Below the pieces are notes generated by a model. That model was given only the letters and a program-made list of their open reading frames with translations. It was not told the origin of the DNA and searched no databases. From positions 1 through 8,130 of the forward strand of contig DBPQ01000121.1 of NCBI GenBank assembly GCA_002304945.1: a stretch of DNA of 8,130 nt, in the 5' to 3' direction. Source of the stretch: Actinomycetales bacterium UBA1416. Its GTDB lineage: Bacteria > Actinomycetota > Actinomycetes > Actinomycetales > Actinomycetaceae. Positions within the stretch are counted from its first letter, which is position 1, and each line of letters starts with the position of its first letter. Shown here in pieces: positions 1 to 6,204 of this stretch. The position numbers and the translations under genes are program-made.

Positions 1-326
1 AGGACGGCGGCCGCGACGCCCACGGCTCCGAGGAGGACCAGTGCCGCGCCGGCGAGGAGGAGGCTCCGGCGGGCGAGCACCCCGATCCCGGCCCCCAGGG
101 CGGCGAGCACGAGCACGATGCCCACGACGAGCGCGGCCTTGTTCATGCTCCCGAAGGTGGCGATGGCCCAGTCCTTGACGGCGGGCGGCGCGGAGTCGAT
201 CGCCACGTCCGCGACCGACTCCACGAGGGACGGCACCGGGGCGCCCAGCAGACCGGCCACGAGTTCCGAGGCGCCGAGCGCCGCCAAAACGGCGAGTACC
301 CCTGCTCCGGCATCACGGAAACGCAT
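1..326 (-). CDS. Molybdopterin-dependent oxidoreductase, N-terminal membrane part (partial)
   Basis: Only the first 108 codons lie in the window; the C-terminus continues past base 1. The ATG at 326 is the first start in frame: a TAG stop lies four codons upstream. The protein opens with a hydrophobic helix (about residues 8-28). An extracytoplasmic-looking loop follows (about 29-63), containing a Val-Lys-Asp-Trp-Ala-Ile-x-Thr-Phe-Gly stretch and Asn62-Lys63. Two more hydrophobic helices follow (about 64-84 and 88-108), separated by an Arg-Arg pair. This loop and helix pattern matches, from memory, the membrane anchor at the start of actinobacterial sulfite-oxidase-like molybdoenzymes, whose catalytic Mo-binding domain comes later. 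The Mo domain itself is out of view, so the enzymatic call rests only on the anchor. It lies downstream of the PIN-PhoH gene on the same strand across a 109-bp gap. No good ribosome site is visible. Confidence 0.65.
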   Translation of the reverse strand, partial: MRFRDAGAGVLAVLAALGASELVAGLLGAPVPSLVESVADVAIDSAPPAVKDWAIATFGSMNKAALVVGIVLVLAALGAGIGVLARRSLLLAGAALVLLGAVGVAAAV

Positions 327-390
327 GCACGGAACCTAACCCACGCGCGGCGGTGTCACCAGAGGTGGCGTCATCGGATCCGGCGGGCCC

Positions 391-442
391 CGTCAGCCCA
401 GAAGCTCCGTCAGCCGAATCCGTCAGTCCGCTGCGTCAGTCC
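391..442. repeat. Four CGTCAG hexamer repeats at the end of phoH
   Basis: CGTCAG occurs at 391, 408, 421 and 434, spaced 17, 13 and 13 bases apart. The last two copies extend to CGTCAGTCC. The copy at 434 includes the TGA stop (complement) of the PIN-PhoH gene and the others lie just downstream in its 3' flank. There is no clear stem-loop or T-run, so I do not call this a terminator. It may be local slippage duplication. Confidence 0.4.
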
Positions 443-1779
443 AGCATCTCCGTCACGAGCGCGGCGATCGCGGACCGCTCGGACCTGGTGAGGGTCACGT
501 GGGCGAAGAGGTCGTTGTTCTTGAGTGCCTCGATCACCGCGACCACGCCGTCGTACCGGCCCACCCGCAGGTTGTCCCGCTGGGCGACGTCGTGGGTGAG
601 CACCACCTTCGAGTTCTGGCCGATGCGGGAGAGCACGGTGAGGAGCACGTTGCGCTCCAGGGACTGGGCCTCGTCCACGATCACGAACGCGTCGTGCAGC
701 GAGCGCCCCCGGATGTGGGTGAGCGGCAGCACCTCGAGGAGCCCACGGGACATGACGTCGTCGACCACCTCGTGCGCCACCACGGAGCCGAGGGTGTCGA
801 ACACGGCCTCCGCCCACGGGTTCATCTTCTCGTTCTCGCTGCCCGGCAGGTACCCGAGCTCCTGCCCGCCCACCGCGTACAGCGGCCGGAACACGAGCAC
901 CTTGCGGTGCTCGTTACGCTCCAGCACGGCCTCGAGCCCGGCGCAGAGGGCGAGCGCGGACTTCCCCGTTCCCGCGCGGCCCCCGAGGGACACGATGCCG
1001 ATGCTCGAGTCGAGGAGGTGGTCGATCGCCACGCGTTGCTCGGCGGACCGCCCCCGGACCCCGAACACCTCGCGATCGCCGCGGACCACGGCGATCCTGC
1101 CGTCGCGCGTCACCTTGCCGAGGGCGGAGCCGCGGGGCGAGTGCAGGATCACGCCGGTGTGGACGGGCTGGGAGGCGAGCACGCCGGGGGTCGCGAGGTC
1201 GCCGACGACCAGGCCGCCCTCCTGCCACAGGAGCGCCATCTCGGAGTCGGTGAGCTCCGCCGTCGTCATACCGGTCCAGCCAGACTCGACCACCTGCTGG
1301 GCCCGGTACTCCTCGGCCTTGATGCCGAGGGCGGCGGCCTTCACCCGCATCGGGAGGTCCTTGGAGACCACGGTGACGTCGAGGCCCTCGGCCGAGAGGT
1401 TGGCCGCGACGGCGAGGATCCGGGTGTCGTTGTCCCCCAGCCGCATCCCGTTCGGGAGGGTGGCCTCGTTGGTGTGGTTGAGCTCCACCCGCACCGTGCC
1501 GCCGTCCACGCCCACCGGCAGTGGGCGGTCAAGGCGGCCGTGCATCATGCGCAGGTCGTCGAGCATCCGCAGCGCGGAGCGTGCGAAGTACCCGAGTTCG
1601 CTGTGGTGGCGTTTCGCCTCGAGCTCCGTCACCACCACCACGGGGAGCACCACGTGGTGCTCGGCGAAGCGCAGGATGGCATTCGGGTCCGACAGCAGGA
1701 CGGAGGTGTCCAGCACATAGGTGCGCAGGCCCGTGCGGCCGGGCGCCTCCAGACTCTGTGTCTCCAGCATCGAAGTCAC
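436..1779 (-). CDS. phoH2: PhoH family protein with N-terminal PIN domain (PhoH2-type RNase/RNA helicase)
   Basis: This is a 447-residue two-domain protein. The PIN nuclease domain (about 20-145) shows the acidic set Asp24 (in YVLDTSVLL), Glu52, Asp116/Asp118 (GDNDTRIL) and Asp141 (VSKD). The PhoH ATPase domain (about 245-447) has Walker A GRAGTGKS (267-274), Walker B VIVDEAQ (366-372), and the family stretches RPLYAVGG and LTHDVAQRDNLR. Domain order and length match mycobacterial PhoH2 (Rv1095), described as a sequence-specific RNA helicase and ribonuclease; that role is carried over here by family. The GTG at 1779 is chosen because AGGAGG sits 5 bases upstream; the ATG at 1770 would be 14 bases away. 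An open frame reaches back to 2085 but lacks domain content there. It is divergent from the aro operon. All PIN acidic residues and both Walker motifs are intact, so it should be active. Confidence 0.95.
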   Translation of the reverse strand: MTSMLETQSLEAPGRTGLRTYVLDTSVLLSDPNAILRFAEHHVVLPVVVVTELEAKRHHSELGYFARSALRMLDDLRMMHGRLDRPLPVGVDGGTVRVELNHTNEATLPNGMRLGDNDTRILAVAANLSAEGLDVTVVSKDLPMRVKAAALGIKAEEYRAQQVVESGWTGMTTAELTDSEMALLWQEGGLVVGDLATPGVLASQPVHTGVILHSPRGSALGKVTRDGRIAVVRGDREVFGVRGRSAEQRVAIDHLLDSSIGIVSLGGRAGTGKSALALCAGLEAVLERNEHRKVLVFRPLYAVGGQELGYLPGSENEKMNPWAEAVFDTLGSVVAHEVVDDVMSRGLLEVLPLTHIRGRSLHDAFVIVDEAQSLERNVLLTVLSRIGQNSKVVLTHDVAQRDNLRVGRYDGVVAVIEALKNNDLFAHVTLTRSERSAIAALVTEMLD

Positions 1780-1784
1780 GTGGT

Positions 1785-1790
1785 CCTCCT
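1785..1790 (-). promoter_or_regulatory. Ribosome binding site deciding the phoH2 GTG start
   Basis: On the minus strand this reads AGGAGG, a perfect anti-16S match. It is five bases from the GTG at 1779 and fourteen from the ATG at 1770, which favours the GTG. Confidence 0.75.
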
Positions 1791-1832
1791 CGCGGCGCCC
1801 CCAAGCGCCCTCGGCGTTGTTGGTCACTCCCC

Positions 1833-1838
1833 ACACTA
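1833..1838 (-). promoter_or_regulatory. Possible -10 element for phoH2
   Basis: The minus strand reads TAGTGT, which fits the actinobacterial TAnnnT -10 pattern. It would place a transcript start near 1826, about 45 bases before the GTG start. No convincing -35 box is seen 16-18 bases upstream, so this is only a candidate. Confidence 0.3.
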
Positions 1839-1936
1839 GGCACCCGACCCCCGCACCCGGGTGAGGCGCGCCCGGCGCGCGGTGAGCCGCGTCACATCGT
1901 GAGACGGCGGCGGCCCTCCTGAGCTGGGCGCTGGTC

Positions 1937-2026
1937 GTGTACGCCGGGCTGCTGGCGATCATCGGTACGCTTGCGGTTCTGACGGTCCGTTCCATGGCCC
2001 GCAAGGAGATCTGCGTCGAGGAGTGA
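1937..2026 (+). CDS. Possible small membrane ORF upstream of aroA
   Basis: The frame is open from 1886 (after a TGA at 1883) to a TGA at 2024-2026, one base before the aroA ATG. The only standard start is the GTG at 1937, giving 29 residues: a hydrophobic run (about residues 1-17), then a basic and acidic tail (Arg-Ser-Met-Ala-Arg-Lys-Glu...Glu-Glu). Reading from a CTG at 1919 would add Leu-Ser-Trp-Ala-Leu-Val and give a full-length transmembrane helix. The helix followed by positive charges looks like a genuine single-span small protein, and the stop sits in translational-coupling distance of aroA. Against it, no Shine-Dalgarno sequence precedes either start. It could instead be the 3' remnant of a truncated membrane gene. 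I do not recognise the family. Confidence 0.35.
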   Translation: MYAGLLAIIGTLAVLTVRSMARKEICVEE

Positions 2027-2027
2027 C

Positions 2028-3341
2028 ATGCCGGCACCCCGGTTGAGAGGGACCCTCCACCTGCCCGCGGACAAGTCGATCGCACACCGTGCCCTCCTCT
2101 TCACCGCGATGGGCCACGGCACCGCCACGGTGGCCATGCACCGGCCGGGCGCGGACGTCCGCTCCACCATCGCCGCCATCGCCGCCCTTGGAGCCCTCAC
2201 GACGCAGTCCACCGGCGACGACGGCGCGCTCGTCCTCACCATCGCCGGCGGCGGCCGGAGCGACAGCGCCGCCCTCCCAGGCAGCGACCCGGTCACGCTC
2301 GACTGCGGCAACTCCGGCACCCTCATGCGACTCCTCACCGGGGCCGCCACCACACGGGCCGGCCGCACCACCCTCACCGGCGACGCCTCCCTCTCGACAC
2401 GCCCCATGGAGCGCGTCGCCGTCCCGCTGCGGGCGATGGGCGCAAAGGTGACGACGTCGGACGGCCACGCCCCCGTCGTCGTCGACGGCGGCGCCCACCT
2501 CACCGCCACGGCGCACTCCCTCCCCGTGGCCTCCGCCCAGGTGCTCGGCGCCATCGCGCTCGCCGCCGTCACGGCGGACGGCAACACCACGATCACCACC
2601 CCGGGGCCCACCCGCGACCACACCGAACGGCTGCTGACGTTCCTCGGCGCCCCCGTGACCCGGGAGGACCACGCGACCACCCTCACCGGACCCACCGGGT
2701 GGGAGTGCCGGGACATCACCGTGCCGGCGGACCCGTCCGCCGCGGCGTTCTGGCTGGTGACCGGGGCGATCCACCCGGACGCGGACATCACGCTGGCGGA
2801 CGTGGGCCTCAACCCCACCCGGACCGGCATCATCCGCATCCTGGAGCGCATGGGCGCCCGCATCGACGTCACCCCCGCCGGAACAGTCGGACCGGAGCCC
2901 GCCGGTACGCTCCGGGTGCGGTCCGGGCCCCGGCTGACGGCCGTGGACCTCACCGCGGACGACGTCGCCGACGTCATCGACGAACTTCCCGTCCTGGCGG
3001 TCGCGATGGCCGCCGCGTCCGGCACCTCCACGGTCCGCGACGCCGCCGAACTGCGCGTCAAGGAGTCCGACCGCATCGCGCTGACCGTGGCCGGGCTGCG
3101 GGCCCTCGGCGTGGACGCCGAGGAACTCCCCGACGGCTGGCGGATCACCGGCGCCCCGGTGCGCGCCACCCCCTCGGCGACCCGCGCCGTCGTCGCCACG
3201 GCCGCGGACCACCGCATCGCCATGGCGTTCACGGTCGCGAACCTGGCCGGCGTGGGCACCACGGACTGCGACGTGGACGACCTGGCGTGCGCCGACGTCT
3301 CCTATCCCGGCTTCCTCGACGATCTCGGAGCGCTCACATGA
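2028..3341 (+). CDS. aroA: 3-phosphoshikimate 1-carboxyvinyltransferase (EPSP synthase)
   Basis: EPSP synthase joins phosphoenolpyruvate to shikimate-3-phosphate, step 6 of the shikimate pathway, in the cytoplasm. The 437 residues match family length and all active-site blocks are present: DKSIAHR (Lys16, Ser17, Arg21), GNSGTLMR (94-101), a TRPM-like block (124-127), SAQ (Gln171), RDHTER (196-201), the catalytic Asp318 in DELP, LRVKESDR (Lys345, Glu346, Arg349) and DHRIAM (Arg396). The usual PGDKS motif reads PADKS. Gly97 in NSGT is retained, as in ordinary glyphosate-sensitive enzymes. These blocks differ from the actinobacterial housekeeping type (for M. tuberculosis I recall PGSKSQTNR and LRGHETDR). 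The ATG at 2028 is preceded by GAGGAG four bases away. It is the first gene of the operon; its TGA overlaps the aroE ATG (ATGA). Confidence 0.95.
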   Translation: MPAPRLRGTLHLPADKSIAHRALLFTAMGHGTATVAMHRPGADVRSTIAAIAALGALTTQSTGDDGALVLTIAGGGRSDSAALPGSDPVTLDCGNSGTLMRLLTGAATTRAGRTTLTGDASLSTRPMERVAVPLRAMGAKVTTSDGHAPVVVDGGAHLTATAHSLPVASAQVLGAIALAAVTADGNTTITTPGPTRDHTERLLTFLGAPVTREDHATTLTGPTGWECRDITVPADPSAAAFWLVTGAIHPDADITLADVGLNPTRTGIIRILERMGARIDVTPAGTVGPEPAGTLRVRSGPRLTAVDLTADDVADVIDELPVLAVAMAAASGTSTVRDAAELRVKESDRIALTVAGLRALGVDAEELPDGWRITGAPVRATPSATRAVVATAADHRIAMAFTVANLAGVGTTDCDVDDLACADVSYPGFLDDLGALT

Positions 3342-4129
3342 GGACCTTCGAACTGTTCGGCCACGGCATCGGGTACACCGCCTCGCCGCTCATCCACCAC
3401 GCGGCCCTCACCCACCTCGGCGTGGCGGACCGGTACGACTACGTGGTCACCGACGTCTCCCCGGCGGACTTCCCCCGGGCACTGCAGCGCTTCCGGCGCG
3501 ACGGCGAGGGCGCGAACGTCACCATCCCGCTGAAGGCGCTGGCGGCGGCCGGGTGCGACGCCCTGAGCGAGGACGCCCGGCTCCTGGACGCCGCGAACAC
3601 GATCGTCCGGGACGGGGAGCGGCTCCTCGGGCACAACACGGATCTCCCGGCCATCGAGGAGCAGCTGCGGATCCTCTGCCCGGACGGCGTGCGCCACGCG
3701 GTGGTGCTCGGGGCGGGAGCGACCTCCTCGGCGGTCCAGATCGCCCTGTTCCACATGGACGCGGCCGTCACGGTCGCCCAGCGCCGCGACGGGACGCTGC
3801 GGGACGTCGGACGCTACCTCGAGCAGGCGGATCTGCTCGTCAACACCACCCCCGTGGGCACCGCCTCGGACGAGAGCCCGGTGGAGCCCGAGTACCTGCA
3901 CGAGGGCCTGGCCGTCTTCGACCTCGTGTACCGGCCCTCCCCCTCCGCCCTGGTGCGCGCCGCCCGCGAGATCGGGGCCCCGGCACGCGGCGGCGCCGGC
4001 ATGCTCGTGGGCCAGGCGTGGCGTTCGCTCGCCCTGTGGCTGGCGCAGGACGGCATCACGGTGGGTCCGGACGTGGCCGAGCCCATGCTGGCCGCGCTGC
4101 TGGAGGACCTGGGGGCGAGTGATGTCTGA
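3338..4129 (+). CDS. aroE: Shikimate dehydrogenase (AroE-like, divergent)
   Basis: The product is 263 residues, the usual AroE length. The family reduces 3-dehydroshikimate to shikimate with NADPH. The catalytic set is visible: Lys66 in NVTIPLK, Asn87 in AANT and Asp102 in HNTD. Also present are the Rossmann glycine loop GAGATSSA (125-132), NTTPVG (169-174), FDLVYRP (194-200) and GGAGMLVGQAW with Gln226. Several normally strict positions differ. The HSxSPxxHN block reads YTASPLIHH, so Thr14 replaces a shikimate-binding Ser and His replaces Asn. NTDG reads NTDL, and the NRT cofactor motif reads AQRR. Cofactor or substrate preference may therefore differ from housekeeping AroE; quinate/shikimate-dehydrogenase-like activity is an alternative. 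The ATG at 3338 has GGAG seven bases upstream and overlaps the aroA stop by four bases. Confidence 0.88.
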   Translation: MRTFELFGHGIGYTASPLIHHAALTHLGVADRYDYVVTDVSPADFPRALQRFRRDGEGANVTIPLKALAAAGCDALSEDARLLDAANTIVRDGERLLGHNTDLPAIEEQLRILCPDGVRHAVVLGAGATSSAVQIALFHMDAAVTVAQRRDGTLRDVGRYLEQADLLVNTTPVGTASDESPVEPEYLHEGLAVFDLVYRPSPSALVRAAREIGAPARGGAGMLVGQAWRSLALWLAQDGITVGPDVAEPMLAALLEDLGASDV

Positions 4130-5732
4130 CGTGATCCTGATCGGGCTGCCGGGTTCGGGGAAGTCGTCGGTCGGCCGGCTCGTCGCCGCCGCCACCGGCC
4201 GGGCGTTCCTCGACCTCGACGAGGAGTTCGAGCGCCGCCACGGCACCCCTCCCGCGGCCTTCATCGAGACCCGCGGGGAGGCGGAGTTCCGGGCGGCGGA
4301 GGCTGTCATCGCCCGCGCCGCGGCCGCGCGCGCGGACACGGTGATCGCCACCGGCGGTGGCACGGTGATCGATCCGGTCTCCCGCTGGCTGCTCTGGCAC
4401 GCCGGGCCGGTGGTGTGGCTGGACGCCCCGGACGACGTCCTGCTGGACCGCCTCGCCGGCCACGACGTCCACCGGCCGCTGACGCGCGACGCGGCGGCGC
4501 TCGCCCGGCGCCGCGCGGAACGGGAGCCGTTCTACCGCACCGCGGACCTGACCGTGACCGGTGAGATGGAGCCGGAGGCGGCAGCCCAGCTGATCACGAG
4601 CTGGCTCGCCGAGCACCGCAGCACGCCGCACACCCGGGTGCTCCTCGACGCCGCCGTGCGCCGCGACCACCCCATGGGGCCGCGCGAGGCCCGGATCCTC
4701 CTCGGCGACCACCTCGATCCCGCTGCCCTGGCGGACCTCGTGGCCACCCACTCCACCGGCGTGCCCGTGGTGGTGGTGGACGAGAACGTCATGGCCGCCC
4801 AACCACACCTCGTCGAGGCGTTCCCCGCGGGCCGGCGCCTCCTCATCGACGCCGGCGAGTCCAACAAGCGCCTCACGGCCGCCGAGGCAATGCTCGAGTT
4901 CGCCGCGGAGAGCCGCGCCGAGCGCGGTGATGCCTGGGTGGCGATCGGGGGCGGCACCACCGGTGACCTCGTGGGCACAGCCGCGGCGCTGTACATGCGC
5001 GGCGCCCCCCTCATCCAGGTGCCCACCACGTGGCTCGCGATGTCGGACGCCGCGATCGGCGGGAAGGTGGCCGTGGACCTGTCCGCCGCCAAGAACAGTG
5101 CCGGCGCGTTCTGGCCGCCGGTCGCCGTGGTCGGGGACATCGCCGTGCTCGCCACGCTCAGCCGCGACCGCAAGCTGGACGGCATGGGCGAGTGCCTGAA
5201 GTCGGGCATCATCGGGGACCCCTGGCTGTGGGAACTCATCCGCGAGCGCGGGAACGCCGCCCTCGCCGACGGCGCGGAGGCCGACCTGGCCGCCCGCCAC
5301 GCCATGGTGGAACGGTCCGCGGTGCTGAAGCTCGGCGTCGTCGACCGTGACCCGTTCGAGGCCGGCGAACGCCGCACCCTCAACCTCGGCCACACCATCG
5401 GCCACGCGCTGGAGATCGAGTCCCGCTACGCCCTCCCCCACGGCCAGGCCGTGGTGCTCGGGACGCGGGCGGTGGCACACATGGCCGTGGCCCGCGGGCT
5501 CGCCGAGCCCGCCCTGGCCGCCGAGATCGACGACGTCGTCGCCTCCCTCGGCTTCGCCACGCACCGGTCGTTCGACCCGGCCGTCGTGAAGCACGCCCTG
5601 ACCGGGGACAAGAAGGTGCGGGCGGGCCGGCTCCGCTGGATCCTGCCCGAGGCGATCGGTCGGGTGACGCAGGTGGACGACGTCACCGAGGCAGAGGTGG
5701 ACGCCGCCCTGGCCCACATCCGGGAGCCGTGA
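4122..5732 (+). CDS. aroKB: Bifunctional shikimate kinase / 3-dehydroquinate synthase fusion
   Basis: This is one 536-residue protein with two complete enzymes. Shikimate kinase (about 1-165) phosphorylates shikimate: Walker A GLPGSGKS (8-15), LDLD (Asp31, Asp33), EFR (Arg57), GGG (78-80), RPL (Arg118) and the Arg-rich lid to REPFY (134-138). A short linker follows. The dehydroquinate synthase part (about 170-536) cyclises DAHP with NAD and a divalent metal: GGGTTGD (276-282), PTTWLAMSD (Asp309), GGK (Lys315), KN (324-325), GECLKSG (Glu357), NLGHTIGHA (His424) and LPHG (His440). Glu357, His424 and His440 match the metal ligands. The usual GGKTGIN reads GGKVAVD. AroK-AroB fusions are known, for example in Bifidobacterium. 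The ATG at 4122 is preferred to the GTG at 4119, with a GGGGG run six bases upstream. The start overlaps the aroE stop. Confidence 0.94.
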   Translation: MSDVILIGLPGSGKSSVGRLVAAATGRAFLDLDEEFERRHGTPPAAFIETRGEAEFRAAEAVIARAAAARADTVIATGGGTVIDPVSRWLLWHAGPVVWLDAPDDVLLDRLAGHDVHRPLTRDAAALARRRAEREPFYRTADLTVTGEMEPEAAAQLITSWLAEHRSTPHTRVLLDAAVRRDHPMGPREARILLGDHLDPAALADLVATHSTGVPVVVVDENVMAAQPHLVEAFPAGRRLLIDAGESNKRLTAAEAMLEFAAESRAERGDAWVAIGGGTTGDLVGTAAALYMRGAPLIQVPTTWLAMSDAAIGGKVAVDLSAAKNSAGAFWPPVAVVGDIAVLATLSRDRKLDGMGECLKSGIIGDPWLWELIRERGNAALADGAEADLAARHAMVERSAVLKLGVVDRDPFEAGERRTLNLGHTIGHALEIESRYALPHGQAVVLGTRAVAHMAVARGLAEPALAAEIDDVVASLGFATHRSFDPAVVKHALTGDKKVRAGRLRWILPEAIGRVTQVDDVTEAEVDAALAHIREP

Positions 5733-6157
5733 TGCGGATCCTCCTCCTCAACGGACCCAACCTGGGACGGCTCGGTACCCGCCAGCCGGAGGTGTACGGC
5801 ACCACCACGCTCGCGGAGATCGAGGCAGCGTGTGCGGAGGGCGCCGCCTCGCACGGGCACACGCTCACCGCGTTCCAGACCAACCACGAGGGCGCGCTCA
5901 TCGACAGGGTCGAGCAGCGGGACTACGACGCGATCGTCATCAACCCCGGAGCCTGGACCCACTACTCGTACGCCATCCGGGACGCCCTCGCAGCCTGCGA
6001 CGTGCCCGTGGTGGAGGTGCACATCTCGGACGTGGGCGCGCGTGAGGAGTTCCGGAAGGTCAACGTGCTCGTGGGCGTGGTGGCGCACTCGGTGGTGGGG
6101 AGAGGCTGGCCGGGGTACCTCGAGGCGATCGACTGGCTGGCGGCCCACGCCACCTGA
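5732..6157 (+). CDS. aroQ: Type II 3-dehydroquinate dehydratase
   Basis: This enzyme dehydrates 3-dehydroquinate to 3-dehydroshikimate, step 3 of the pathway; type II enzymes form dodecamers. The 141 residues match the family. Visible motifs are NGPNLGRLGTR (7-17, Arg17), PEVYG with the catalytic Tyr22, NHEGALID (51-58), INPGAWTHYS (Asn71, His77), VEVHIS (Glu95, His97) and AREEFR (Arg108). Every catalytic and substrate-binding residue I would expect is there. The flexible-loop and NLGRLG wording resembles actinobacterial enzymes more than the other genes of this operon do. The ATG at 5732 shares its A with the TGA of aroKB (TGATG), and GGGAG lies five bases upstream; a GTG at 5729 would be too close. 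It is the last gene of the operon, ending 39 bp from the convergent prenyltransferase gene. Confidence 0.96.
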   Translation: MRILLLNGPNLGRLGTRQPEVYGTTTLAEIEAACAEGAASHGHTLTAFQTNHEGALIDRVEQRDYDAIVINPGAWTHYSYAIRDALAACDVPVVEVHISDVGAREEFRKVNVLVGVVAHSVVGRGWPGYLEAIDWLAAHAT

Positions 6158-6188
6158 CCGCCGGGAACACGCGCGCGGGCGCACGCCA

Positions 6189-6204
6189 GCCGGCGCCTAC
6201 CGGC
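6189..6204. terminator. Weak hairpin between convergent aroQ and the prenyltransferase gene
   Basis: GCCGG (6189-6193) pairs with CCGGC (6200-6204) around a six-base loop, overlapping the last bases of the minus-strand gene. The stem is only five pairs and no T-run follows on either strand, so termination is only suggested by its place between convergent genes. Confidence 0.2.

Noticed and set aside
118..339. 73-residue plus-strand frame near the left edge
   Set aside because: The opposite strand encodes a coherent three-helix membrane anchor in the same bases; this frame is Ala/Ser/Thr low complexity.
353..1720. Long plus-strand open frame antisense to phoH2
   Set aside because: It mirrors the coding strand of a clear PIN-PhoH gene, is Ser/Arg/Thr-rich with no recognisable domain, and is a typical GC-rich shadow frame.
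1943..1971. Promoter for the aro operon (TACGCT as -10)
   Set aside because: TACGCT at 1966-1971 fits TAnnnT, but no -35 is seen at the right distance and it lies inside the possible micro-ORF.
1892..3262. Long minus-strand open frame antisense to aroA
   Set aside because: Low-complexity Arg/Ser/Val composition and full overlap with an intact EPSP synthase; no motif or ribosome site.
4056..5717. 553-residue minus-strand frame antisense to aroKB
   Set aside because: Gly/His/Arg-rich shadow of the fusion gene, with no domain.
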